Below, one piece after another: positions 1 to 7,126 of a stretch of DNA of 7,175 nt. A program made the translations under genes and the position numbers. A model generated the notes under the pieces. That model was not told where the DNA came from. It made no database searches and worked only from the letters and a program-made list of their open reading frames with translations. Every line of letters starts with the position of its first letter. Position 1 is the first letter of the stretch. The stretch lies in the NCBI GenBank assembly GCA_018883305.1, contig VEQI01000173.1:1-7175 (forward strand), in the 5' to 3' direction. Source of the stretch: Limnohabitans sp. (lineage in GTDB: Bacteria; Pseudomonadota; Gammaproteobacteria; Burkholderiales; Burkholderiaceae_C).

Positions 1-1
1 C

Positions 2-139
2 AACACTGAGGCGCGTTTGTGCCCCTCTCCAGGCCATTTAATGCCCCACAGCCCGGGAAAAGCCGTCGGGCTCCAGGACAATCGGTTGGGTGACCACGAT
101 GGCTTTTTCTACGCCGTGCTGGAGAAATCCACCGGCTGA
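2..139 (+). CDS. rsmB: RsmB (Sun), 16S rRNA m5C967 methyltransferase, C-terminal fragment
   Basis: This is the 3' end of a gene that begins before the window; 45 codons and a TGA at 137-139 are visible. The fragment ends in GDHDGFFYAVLEKSTG, which matches the conserved RsmB tail (E. coli RsmB ends with a GDGFFYAKL-type motif). RsmB is a cytoplasmic enzyme that uses S-adenosylmethionine to methylate C5 of cytosine 967 in 16S rRNA. The catalytic cysteines and SAM-binding motifs lie upstream and cannot be seen here. The frame is open from the first base of the window, and the DUF4390 gene begins within or right after its end, which fits the gene order known from Burkholderiales. The assignment rests on a short C-terminal motif plus this context. 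A related RsmB/NOP-family methyltransferase cannot be formally excluded. Confidence 0.8.
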   Translation, partial: NTEARLCPSPGHLMPHSPGKAVGLQDNRLGDHDGFFYAVLEKSTG

Positions 140-773
140 CCAACCCAGTGGCCAGGCCGATGCGCGGTCCTGGTTGCGCCGGCTTGCGTGGTGGCTGGTG
201 TGCTGCTGGTGGATGACACTCACCGTTGCCTGGGCACAGCCACCCCAAACCCCGCCCGTCCAATTGGAGGAGCTTCAAGTTCAGCGCCTGGATGACGGTT
301 ATTACGTCAATGCCGACATGCTGCTGGAGTGGCCCTCGGCGGTGGAAGAGGCGTTGATCAAGGGCGTGCCGCTGCACTTCGTGGCGCGGGTAGACATCCT
401 GCGCGAGCGCTGGTACTGGTATGACCGAGAGGTGGCTCGCCAGGAGCGCCACATGCGGCTCAGCTACCAACCCCTGACACGGCGCTGGCGCCTGCTGGCG
501 TCGTCCCAGCCCATTGGCAACACCGGTCTGGGGGTATTGTTGGGGCAAAGCTTTGACAGTGCCTCCGAGGCCTTGTCGGCCTTGGGTCGACTGCATCGCT
601 GGAAGGTGGCCGACCTCACCCAGCTGGAGCCCGATGCCCGCCACCGGGTCGAGTTCAGTTTCAAGCTGGATCTGGCCCAGTTGCCCCGCCCGCTCCAGTT
701 GGGCATCCTGGGGGACAGCGACTGGAACATCGGCATCAGCCGTGCCCTCAAGCTGAACCCGGACGCCAAATGA
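99..773 (+). CDS. Exported DUF4390 protein
   Basis: From the ATG at 99 this encodes 224 residues. It has an N-terminal basic patch (SWLRRL), a hydrophobic stretch at about residues 29-46 rich in Trp, Leu and Val, and a plausible signal-peptidase site AWA-Q at residues 44-47, so secretion across the inner membrane or anchoring in it is likely. The remainder matches the DUF4390 pattern: an early QRLDDGYYVNADMLLEWP segment, a central RERWYWYDREVA motif, and a terminal LPRPLQLGILGDSDWNIGIS block. DUF4390 has no established biochemical role. Its gene sits between rsmB and an ntrY-type kinase, and its TGA overlaps the kinase ATG as ATGA at 770-773, so the two are probably translationally coupled. 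I infer a periplasmic accessory or sensing role for the kinase, unproven. The start is uncertain: a GTG at 90 is in frame, both starts overlap rsmB by about 40-50 bases, neither has a convincing Shine-Dalgarno, and a TTG at 174 would give a more usual signal-peptide length without overlap. Confidence 0.85.
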   Translation: MAFSTPCWRNPPADQPSGQADARSWLRRLAWWLVCCWWMTLTVAWAQPPQTPPVQLEELQVQRLDDGYYVNADMLLEWPSAVEEALIKGVPLHFVARVDILRERWYWYDREVARQERHMRLSYQPLTRRWRLLASSQPIGNTGLGVLLGQSFDSASEALSALGRLHRWKVADLTQLEPDARHRVEFSFKLDLAQLPRPLQLGILGDSDWNIGISRALKLNPDAK

Positions 774-3022
774 CGTCTGACGCGGCCCTGGCTCGCACTC
801 GTCGCCTGCGCTGGCTGCTGGGGGTGGGGTTGTTCACCATGATGGGGCTGGGCATGGTGCTGCTGTTCCTGCTGACCCAAGCCACCCAGAACTGGAACCT
901 CTACGAGCGCTACTACACCGTGCTGTTCTCGCTCAACGCGGTGGTGGCGACGGTGCTGCTGGCCGTGATTGTGTGGATTGTGCTGCGACTGGCCGTGCGT
1001 TTGCGTGCGGGGCGTTTTGGCAGTCAGCTGCTGCTCAAACTGGCGTTCATTTTTGCGCTGGTCGGATTTCTGCCGGGCCTGCTGATTTATGGGGTGTCCT
1101 ATCAGTTTGTGTCGCGCTCGATCGAGGCCTGGTTTGACACCAAGGTGGAAGGGGCGCTGGCAGCCGGCTTGAACCTGGGCCGAACTTCGCTGGAAACTTT
1201 GGCCAGTGACCTGGGCCAGAAAACCCGCCAGGCGGCCGTCCAGCTGGTGGATGCGCAGGGCGTGTCGTCGGGGTTGGCGCTGGAGCGCTTGCGCGAGCAA
1301 TTGGGCGTGGACGATGTGGTGTTGTGGTCCAGTTCCGGGGCGCCGCTGGCCAGTGCCGGGAGCGCTTTGTTGCAGACCTTGCAGGAGCGCCCCAGCGGCC
1401 CGCAACTGCGACAGTTGCGAAACCAGACCGTGATGACCCAGATCGAGGGGCTGGAGGACGATTTTGGCGCGGGAACGGCCCGGCCGCGGGTCAAGGTATT
1501 GGTCTCCATTTCCGCCCCTGGCCTGGGCTTGCTGGCCGAACCACGCGTGCTGCAGGTGACGCAGACCCTGCCAGCAGCCCTGGTGGCTGATTCGCTAGCC
1601 TTGCAAGAGGCCAATTTGCAATACCAGGAGCGAGCGCTGGCGCGTGACGGTTTGCGCCGCATGTACATCGGCACCCTGACCCTGAGCCTGTTTTTGTCGG
1701 TGTTTGGGGCCGTGCTACTGGCGGTGCTGCTGGGCAATCAGCTGGCGCGACCGCTGCTTTTGCTGCTCAATGGTGTGCGGGAAGTGGCGGCCGGTGACCT
1801 GGGCCCCAAGCCGGTGCTGAGCGGCCGCAATGAATTGGACGGGCTGACGCGCGCCTTCGCGGCCATGACCCAGCAACTGGCCGATGCCCGCTCAACGGTG
1901 GAGCGCAGCATGGAGCAGGTCACGCTGGCGCGTACCAACCTGCAAACCATTCTGGACAACCTCACCACGGGCGTGGTGGTGCTGGACACCCAAGGGCATA
2001 TCGTGTCCTCCAATCCGGGTGCCACCCGCATTCTGCGCGCACCCCTGGCCGCCTTTGAAGGACGTGCGCTGGCCGAGCTGGAGGGGTTGGCCGATTTTGC
2101 CCACCAGGTTCAAGCGCAATTCGATCTTCTGGCCGCGGAGCGTCAGCAACACGGACTGGATCACTGGCAGCACACATTTGAGCTGCAAAAGGCCTCCGGG
2201 GCGTACTACACCTCGTCGCTGGAGCGTGCATCCGATGGCACCATCCTGGTGGCCCGAGGTGCCGTGCTGCCTAACCAAGCCCGTCTGCTGGTGTTTGATG
2301 ACATTTCCGAAATTGTGTCCGCGCAACGTGCGCAGGCCTGGGGTGAAGTGGCGCGCCGCCTGGCGCACGAGATCAAGAATCCGCTCACGCCCATCCAGCT
2401 CTCGGCCGAGCGGCTGGAGATGAAGCTCGACGGGAAATTGGCTGATCCGGAGCAAGCCATTCTCACCAAGTCGGTCAAAACCATCGTTGATCAGGTGGAC
2501 GCCATGAAGCGTTTGGTCAACGAGTTTCGCGACTATGCCCGCCTGCCGCAGGCGCAGCTTGAGCCCATCGACCTCAATGCCCTCATGCAAGACCTGCTGC
2601 AGCTGTATTCCGCGGAAAACGCCACCGTGCCGGTGGTGGCGCAACTGGATCCGCAATGCCCGCCCATCCTGGGGGATGCGCAGCAACTGCGCCAGGTCGC
2701 ACATAACCTGTTGCAAAACGCTCAGGACGCTTGCGAAGGTTTGCCTGTGCAGCGGGTCGAGGTGTCGACCACCTGGAATCCGCAAAGCCGGCGGGTGCGT
2801 CTGGTGGTGCGTGATTCCGGTACCGGATTTCCCGAGGCCATTCTCAAACGCGCCTTCGAGCCCTATGTCACCACCAAGTCCCGTGGCACGGGCCTGGGGC
2901 TGGCGGTGGTGAAAAAAATCGCTGACGACCATGGCGCGCGCATCGACCTGAAAAATATAGAGCGCGATGGTCAGGTCATGGGGGCCCAAGTGTCGTTATC
3001 ATTTCAGACGGCAGACACATAA
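770..3022 (+). CDS. ntrY: NtrY-type membrane sensor histidine kinase
   Basis: This 750-residue protein is a full-length NtrY-like kinase that autophosphorylates on histidine and should pass the phosphate to the regulator encoded just downstream. Three transmembrane helices lie near residues 13-35, 48-77 and 88-112. They are followed by a periplasmic segment of about 180 residues, a fourth helix at about 299-322, a HAMP linker to about 376 and a PAS domain at about 386-510. The dimerisation/phosphoacceptor helix carries LAHEIKNPLTPIQLSAERL with His533. The ATP-binding domain shows the N box (HNLLQNAQDA, Asn646 and Asn650), G1 (DSGTGFP, Asp682), F box (FEPY, Phe696) and G2 (GTGLGLAVVKKI, 706-717), so all catalytic elements are intact. 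In other proteobacteria NtrY/NtrX has been linked to nitrogen metabolism, redox and envelope traits; the signal here is not evident from sequence. The start is fixed by the ATGA overlap with the DUF4390 gene. The symbol is assigned by architecture and context. Confidence 0.93.
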   Translation: MTSDAALARTRRLRWLLGVGLFTMMGLGMVLLFLLTQATQNWNLYERYYTVLFSLNAVVATVLLAVIVWIVLRLAVRLRAGRFGSQLLLKLAFIFALVGFLPGLLIYGVSYQFVSRSIEAWFDTKVEGALAAGLNLGRTSLETLASDLGQKTRQAAVQLVDAQGVSSGLALERLREQLGVDDVVLWSSSGAPLASAGSALLQTLQERPSGPQLRQLRNQTVMTQIEGLEDDFGAGTARPRVKVLVSISAPGLGLLAEPRVLQVTQTLPAALVADSLALQEANLQYQERALARDGLRRMYIGTLTLSLFLSVFGAVLLAVLLGNQLARPLLLLLNGVREVAAGDLGPKPVLSGRNELDGLTRAFAAMTQQLADARSTVERSMEQVTLARTNLQTILDNLTTGVVVLDTQGHIVSSNPGATRILRAPLAAFEGRALAELEGLADFAHQVQAQFDLLAAERQQHGLDHWQHTFELQKASGAYYTSSLERASDGTILVARGAVLPNQARLLVFDDISEIVSAQRAQAWGEVARRLAHEIKNPLTPIQLSAERLEMKLDGKLADPEQAILTKSVKTIVDQVDAMKRLVNEFRDYARLPQAQLEPIDLNALMQDLLQLYSAENATVPVVAQLDPQCPPILGDAQQLRQVAHNLLQNAQDACEGLPVQRVEVSTTWNPQSRRVRLVVRDSGTGFPEAILKRAFEPYVTTKSRGTGLGLAVVKKIADDHGARIDLKNIERDGQVMGAQVSLSFQTADT

Positions 3023-3046
3023 ACCTCACGGGCCCTGGGCTTCACT

Positions 3047-3745
3047 ATGGCAAATATTTTGGTGGTCGACGACGAGTTGGGTATCCGCGATCTCTTGTTC
3101 GAGATTCTCAACGACGAAGGCCATGCCGTTGAACTGGCGGAAAACGCGGCGCAAGCGCGCGCAGCGCGGGCGCAGTCACGGCCCGATCTGGTGCTGCTGG
3201 ACATCTGGATGCCCGACACCGACGGCGTGAGCCTGCTCAAAGAGTGGTCTGCGGCCGGTCAGCTCAACATGCCGGTGATCATGATGAGTGGACACGCCAC
3301 GATTGACACGGCCGTGGAGGCCACGCGGATTGGTGCGCAGGCATTTTTGGAAAAGCCCATCACGCTGCAAAAACTGTTGAAGGCGGTGGAGCAAGGGCTG
3401 GCGAAAAAGCCGGTCAGCGCCCCGGTCCCGCCGGTGGGCACTGCGCCTGCTTCACCTGCCATGTTCGGTGCGGACGCGCAAACCGTGGTCGCGCCTGGCT
3501 TGGCCGAGCCGGATGAGCCGGTGGCCGTGGTGCTGGCGCCCCATGAGCAGACGTTCGATCTCAGCCAGCCGCTGCGTGAGGCGCGAGATGCGTTTGAGAA
3601 AGCCTATTTCGAGTTTCACCTGGCCCAAGAGGGCGGGTCGATGACACGCGTGGCTGAGAAAACTGGGCTGGAGCGCACCCACCTCTATCGCAAGCTCAAA
3701 CAACTGGGGGTTGAGCTGGGACGTGGCAAGCGCGGCATGGGCTGA
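3047..3745 (+). CDS. Short NtrX-like response regulator, receiver plus Fis-type HTH, no AAA+ domain
   Basis: This 232-residue cytoplasmic regulator is the probable partner of the kinase 24 bases upstream. Residues 1-120 form a receiver domain with acidic pocket Asp8/Asp9, phosphoacceptor Asp52 (LLDIWMPDTDG), Ser81 and the Lys103-Pro104 pair. Residues of about 122-165 are a Pro/Ala/Val-rich, probably flexible linker. Residues of about 172-222 (PLREARDAFEKAYFEFHL, then TRVAEKTGLERTHLYRKLKQLG) match the C-terminal end of NtrX, including the Fis-type helix-turn-helix. The roughly 240-residue sigma-54 AAA+ ATPase module of classical NtrX is absent: there is no Walker A motif and no GAFTGA loop, and no frameshift is apparent since the frame runs cleanly through the linker. 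The protein therefore probably does not activate sigma-54 promoters directly and may act as an ordinary DNA-binding activator or repressor. The Shine-Dalgarno before the ATG is weak, so translation may depend on coupling to the kinase gene. No symbol is given because the domain make-up departs from NtrX. Confidence 0.92.
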   Translation: MANILVVDDELGIRDLLFEILNDEGHAVELAENAAQARAARAQSRPDLVLLDIWMPDTDGVSLLKEWSAAGQLNMPVIMMSGHATIDTAVEATRIGAQAFLEKPITLQKLLKAVEQGLAKKPVSAPVPPVGTAPASPAMFGADAQTVVAPGLAEPDEPVAVVLAPHEQTFDLSQPLREARDAFEKAYFEFHLAQEGGSMTRVAEKTGLERTHLYRKLKQLGVELGRGKRGMG

Positions 3746-3769
3746 CAGCCCACGCCGTTGTCGCGTGCT

Positions 3770-6700
3770 TCACATGCTGCGACGGTATTGGCCCCCAACC
3801 TCAAACAGGGCCCGCGTCACCTGCCCCAGCGAGCAGTGACGCACAGCATCCATCAGCACCTCGAACACATTGGTGTTCTCCAGCACCGCTTGTTGCAGCC
3901 GCTGCAGTTGCTGCGCAGAGGTGTCCGCATGGCGCGCATGGAAGTCATGCAGACGTGTCAGCTGGCTGCGCTTCTCGTCTTCCGTGCTGCGAGCCAATTC
4001 CAGTGTCTCGGGGGTAGGGTCGCCTTTGGGGTTGCGGAAGGTGTTGACGCCAATGATGGGGTACTCGCCGGTGTGCTTGAGCATCTCGTAGTGCATGCTC
4101 TCGTCCTGGATGCGGCCGCGTTGATAGCCGGTTTCCATGGCGCCCAACACACCGCCACGCTCGGCAATGCGGTCAAACTCGGCCAGCACGGCTTCTTCGA
4201 CCAGCTCGGTGAGTTCATCCAGAATGAAGGCCCCTTGATTGGGGTTCTCGTTCTTGGCCAGGCCCCACTCGCGGTTGATGATGAGCTGGATCGCCATGGC
4301 GCGGCGCACACTCTCTTCCGTGGGGGTCGTGATGGCTTCGTCGTAGGCGTTGGTGTGCAGGCTGTTGCAGTTGTCGTAGATGGCAATCAACGCTTGCAGC
4401 GTGGTGCGGATGTCGTTGAACTGGATTTCTTGCGCGTGCAGGCTGCGCCCACTGGTCTGGATGTGGTATTTCAGTTTTTGTGAGCGCTCGTTGGCGCCGT
4501 ACTTTTCCTTCATGGCCACGGCCCAGATGCGGCGTGCCACGCGACCCAGCACGGTGTACTCGGGGTCCATGCCATTGCTGAAGAAGAAACTCAGGTTGGG
4601 CGCAAAATCATCGATGTGCATGCCGCGCGCCAGGTAAGACTCCACATAGGTGAAACCGTTGGAGAGCGTGAACGCCAGCTGACTGATGGGGTTGGCGCCG
4701 GCTTCGGCGATGTGATAGCCGCTGATGGACACCGAGTAGAAGTTGCGCACCTGGTGGTGCACGAAGTACTCGGCAATATCACCCATGACTTTCAGCGAAA
4801 ACTCGGTGCTGAAGAGGCAGGTGTTCTGGCCCTGGTCCTCTTTCAAGATATCAGCTTGCACGGTGCCGCGCACGTTTTGCAGCACCCACTCGCGGATCTT
4901 GGCGGTTTCGGTCTCGGTGGGTTCGCGGCCGTTGTCGGCCTTGAACTTGTCGATGTTCTGGTCGATGGCGGTGTTCATGAACATCGCCAGGATGGCTGGC
5001 GCAGGGCCGTTGATGGTCATGGACACGCTGGTGCTGGGGTTGCACAGGTCAAAGCCGCTGTAGAGCACCTTCATGTCGTCCAGCGTGGCAATGCTCACGC
5101 CCGAGTTGCCCACCTTGCCGTAGATGTCGGGCCGCTCATCGGGTTCGTGGCCGTACAGGGTGACCGAGTCAAACGCGGTGGACAGACGCTTGGCAGGCAT
5201 GCCTTCTGACAGCAGCTTGAAACGACGGTTGGTGCGGAAGGCGTCGCCTTCACCGGCGAACATGCGCGTGGGGTCTTCACCTTCGCGTTTGAAAGCAAAG
5301 GTGCCCGCGGTGTACGGAAAGCTGCCGGGCACGTTCTCCAGCATCAGCCACTGCAGGCGTTCGCCGTGGTCTTCATAGCGTGGCAAGGACACTTTGCGAA
5401 TCTTGGTGCCACTCAGGGTGGTGGTGGTGATGGCGGTTCGAATCTCTTTGTCGCGGATCTTCACCACATACTCATCGCCGGCATAGGCGCGCTGCATGTC
5501 GTCCCATTGGGCCAGCAATTTGCGCTCGGCCACCCCCAGGTATTGCTCGCGTGAGGCCGCCAAGTCGTGGGCGGCTTCGGCCGCGCGAGCGCGATCGGGC
5601 TTGTCTTCCTTGAGCATGCGCGAGGCGGCCCGCAGTTGCTGGATTTCACGCGCGAGTTGGGCTTGCTGACGGGCGCGTTGCTTGTAGCCGCGCACGGTGT
5701 CGCTGATCTCGGCCAGGTACCGGGTGCGTGCCGCAGGCACGATGGGGTTCTGGTGCGTGCTGTGACGGGTGGTGGCTGGTTGCAGGCGGCCGGTGTCCAG
5801 CTGGAGACCGAGTTCGGCCAGACGCGGCTTGAGCGCCTGGTACAGGGCGGTGACACCATCGTCGTTGAAACGTGAAGCCATGGTGCCAAACACCGGCATC
5901 TGCTCGGCGGGCACCGTCCAGGCTTCGCGGTTACGTTGGACCTGCTTGGCCACGTCACGCAGGGCATCACTGGCACCCTTGCGGTCAAATTTGTTGATGG
6001 CGACAAACTGCGCAAAGTCCAGCATGTCGATTTTTTCCAGCTGGCTGGCAGCGCCAAACTCGGGGGTCATCACATACATCGGCACGTCCACATGCGGGAC
6101 GATGGCGGCATCGCCTTGGCCAATGCCGGAGGTCTCCACGATCACCAGGTCAAAGCCGGCACAGCGCGCGGCGGCCACCACATCAGGCAGGGCGGCGCTG
6201 ATCTCGCTGCCAAAGTCACGCGTGGCCAATGAGCGCATGAAGACGCGTGCTCCCTGACGCCAAGGACCGATGGCATTCATGCGGATGCGGTCGCCCAGCA
6301 GGGCGCCACCGCTCTTGCGGCGTGACGGATCAATGGACACGACGGCAATGCGCAGCGCGTCATCCTGGTCCAGGCGAAAGCGCCGCACGAGCTCATCGGT
6401 CAGCGAAGACTTGCCAGCGCCACCGGTCCCGGTGATGCCCAAGACGGGGACACGGGTATTGGCGGCTTGTTCATGCAACTGCTTCACCAGGGCCGGGTCG
6501 GCCTGGCCGTTTTCCAGCGCGGTGATGAGTTGCGACAGCGCACGCCAGGCAGCGTCCTCATGGCCCTGAATGGCGTTGAGCTGACGCGGTGCGTGTGCGC
6601 TCAAGTCTTGATCGCAACGCATGATCATTTCGCCAATCATGCCTTGCAGGCCCATGCGCTGACCGTCTTCCGGGCTGTAGATGCGGGTCACGCCATAGGC

Positions 6701-7063
6701 TTGCAGCTCGCGAATTTCCTCGGGCACGATCACACCGCCACCGCCGCCAAACACCTGGATGTGCTCGCCCCCGCGAGAGCGCAGCAAATCGACCATGTAC
6801 TTGAAATACTCGACGTGTCCGCCCTGGTAGGAGCTGACGGCGATGCCTTGCACGTCTTCTTGCAAGGCTGCCGTGACCACATCATCCACCGAGCGGTTGT
6901 GGCCCAGGTGGATCACTTCGGCGCCCATGCTTTGCAGGATGCGGCGCATGATGTTGATAGCTGCGTCGTGGCCGTCAAACAAGCTGGCAGCGGTGACAAA
7001 ACGCACCTTGTGCTTGGGGCGGTACTGGGCGAGGGCCTGGTATTCGGCGGACAAATCGGTCAT
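3770..7063 (-). CDS. icmF: Fused isobutyryl-CoA mutase (IcmF): B12 domain, G-protein chaperone, mutase
   Basis: This 1097-residue enzyme interconverts isobutyryl-CoA and n-butyryl-CoA by an adenosylcobalamin radical rearrangement; IcmF proteins are also reported to act on isovaleryl-/pivalyl-CoA. Residues of about 20-145 are the B12-binding domain, with cobalt-ligand motif DGHDAA (His32), SSYQGG and a GGGGG turn. Residues of about 200-410 are the MeaB-like GTPase chaperone: Walker A GTGGAGKS (212-219), SIDPSRRKSGGALLGDRIRM (243-262), ETSGIGQGD (310-318) and base-specificity NKFD (357-360). A charged, largely helical linker of about 110 residues follows, then the mutase barrel to the C terminus, with YHIQTSGRSL (His867) and SLHTNAYDEA. 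Aligning by eye with methylmalonyl-CoA mutase, Phe602 (RMFAGEGDAF) replaces its Tyr89 and Gln746 (DQGQNTCLF) its Arg207, the pattern typical of isobutyryl-CoA mutases. ATG 7063 is chosen because GCAGGAG lies just upstream; an in-frame TTG at 7078 overlaps that ribosome binding site. The gene stands alone on this strand in the window. Confidence 0.96.
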   Translation of the reverse strand: MTDLSAEYQALAQYRPKHKVRFVTAASLFDGHDAAINIMRRILQSMGAEVIHLGHNRSVDDVVTAALQEDVQGIAVSSYQGGHVEYFKYMVDLLRSRGGEHIQVFGGGGGVIVPEEIRELQAYGVTRIYSPEDGQRMGLQGMIGEMIMRCDQDLSAHAPRQLNAIQGHEDAAWRALSQLITALENGQADPALVKQLHEQAANTRVPVLGITGTGGAGKSSLTDELVRRFRLDQDDALRIAVVSIDPSRRKSGGALLGDRIRMNAIGPWRQGARVFMRSLATRDFGSEISAALPDVVAAARCAGFDLVIVETSGIGQGDAAIVPHVDVPMYVMTPEFGAASQLEKIDMLDFAQFVAINKFDRKGASDALRDVAKQVQRNREAWTVPAEQMPVFGTMASRFNDDGVTALYQALKPRLAELGLQLDTGRLQPATTRHSTHQNPIVPAARTRYLAEISDTVRGYKQRARQQAQLAREIQQLRAASRMLKEDKPDRARAAEAAHDLAASREQYLGVAERKLLAQWDDMQRAYAGDEYVVKIRDKEIRTAITTTTLSGTKIRKVSLPRYEDHGERLQWLMLENVPGSFPYTAGTFAFKREGEDPTRMFAGEGDAFRTNRRFKLLSEGMPAKRLSTAFDSVTLYGHEPDERPDIYGKVGNSGVSIATLDDMKVLYSGFDLCNPSTSVSMTINGPAPAILAMFMNTAIDQNIDKFKADNGREPTETETAKIREWVLQNVRGTVQADILKEDQGQNTCLFSTEFSLKVMGDIAEYFVHHQVRNFYSVSISGYHIAEAGANPISQLAFTLSNGFTYVESYLARGMHIDDFAPNLSFFFSNGMDPEYTVLGRVARRIWAVAMKEKYGANERSQKLKYHIQTSGRSLHAQEIQFNDIRTTLQALIAIYDNCNSLHTNAYDEAITTPTEESVRRAMAIQLIINREWGLAKNENPNQGAFILDELTELVEEAVLAEFDRIAERGGVLGAMETGYQRGRIQDESMHYEMLKHTGEYPIIGVNTFRNPKGDPTPETLELARSTEDEKRSQLTRLHDFHARHADTSAQQLQRLQQAVLENTNVFEVLMDAVRHCSLGQVTRALFEVGGQYRRSM

Positions 7064-7068
7064 CGAGG

Positions 7069-7077
7069 TCTCCTGCA
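7069..7077 (-). promoter_or_regulatory. Ribosome binding site of icmF
   Basis: Read on the minus strand, GCAGGAGAC precedes the ATG at 7063, with the GGAG core about 7 bases from the start codon. It is the strongest Shine-Dalgarno in the window. It decides the start of icmF, since the alternative in-frame TTG at 7078 would place this site inside the coding sequence. Confidence 0.75.
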
Positions 7078-7090
7078 AACAGCCTGGCCC

Positions 7091-7110
7091 CGGACCACGT
7101 CTGTGGTCCG
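7091..7110 (-). repeat. Perfect inverted repeat (8-bp stem, 4-base loop) in the icmF leader
   Basis: CGGACCAC and GTGGTCCG are exact reverse complements separated by four bases. If the icmF transcript starts upstream of here, as the operator and -10-like element suggest, the repeat would form a stable GC-rich hairpin ending 27 bases before the start codon and about 13 bases before the ribosome binding site. No U-run follows it on the minus strand, so it is not a typical intrinsic terminator for icmF transcription, nor is one seen on the plus side. It could be an RNA stability element, a second protein-binding site or a chance repeat. Confidence 0.6.
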
Positions 7111-7126
7111 TCCCTGGGATGGGCTG

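Noticed and set aside
464..1405. A 313-codon minus-strand open frame across the DUF4390 and kinase genes
   Set aside because: The translation is rich in Gln, Arg and His with low complexity, typical of an antisense shadow, and it lies opposite two well-supported genes.
1892..2989. A 365-codon minus-strand open frame opposite the kinase catalytic region
   Set aside because: The opposite strand encodes unmistakable PAS, HisKA and HATPase motifs; this frame has no recognisable motif and no supported start.
3023..3046. Separate promoter for the response-regulator gene
   Set aside because: The 24-base gap holds no -35/-10-like elements, so co-transcription with the kinase gene is the simpler reading.
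3746..3783. Possible bidirectional terminator between the convergent regulator and icmF ends
   Set aside because: Only an imperfect repeat (GTCGC at 3760-3764 with GCGAC at 3779-3783) with a long loop and no T-run is present; it is too weak to call, so transcripts may overlap at their 3' ends.
3758..4483. A 241-codon plus-strand open frame opposite the icmF 3' end
   Set aside because: It is antisense to conserved mutase codons, its composition (rich in Val, Leu, Gly, His, Gln) is that of a mirror frame in GC-rich DNA, and it shows no domain motif.
4616..5209. A 197-codon plus-strand open frame inside icmF
   Set aside because: It is a Val/His/Gly-rich mirror of the mutase barrel coding strand, with no plausible independent function.
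7064..7078. TTG at 7078 as the icmF start, adding five residues
   Set aside because: It overlaps the Shine-Dalgarno GCAGGAG that is correctly spaced for the ATG at 7063.
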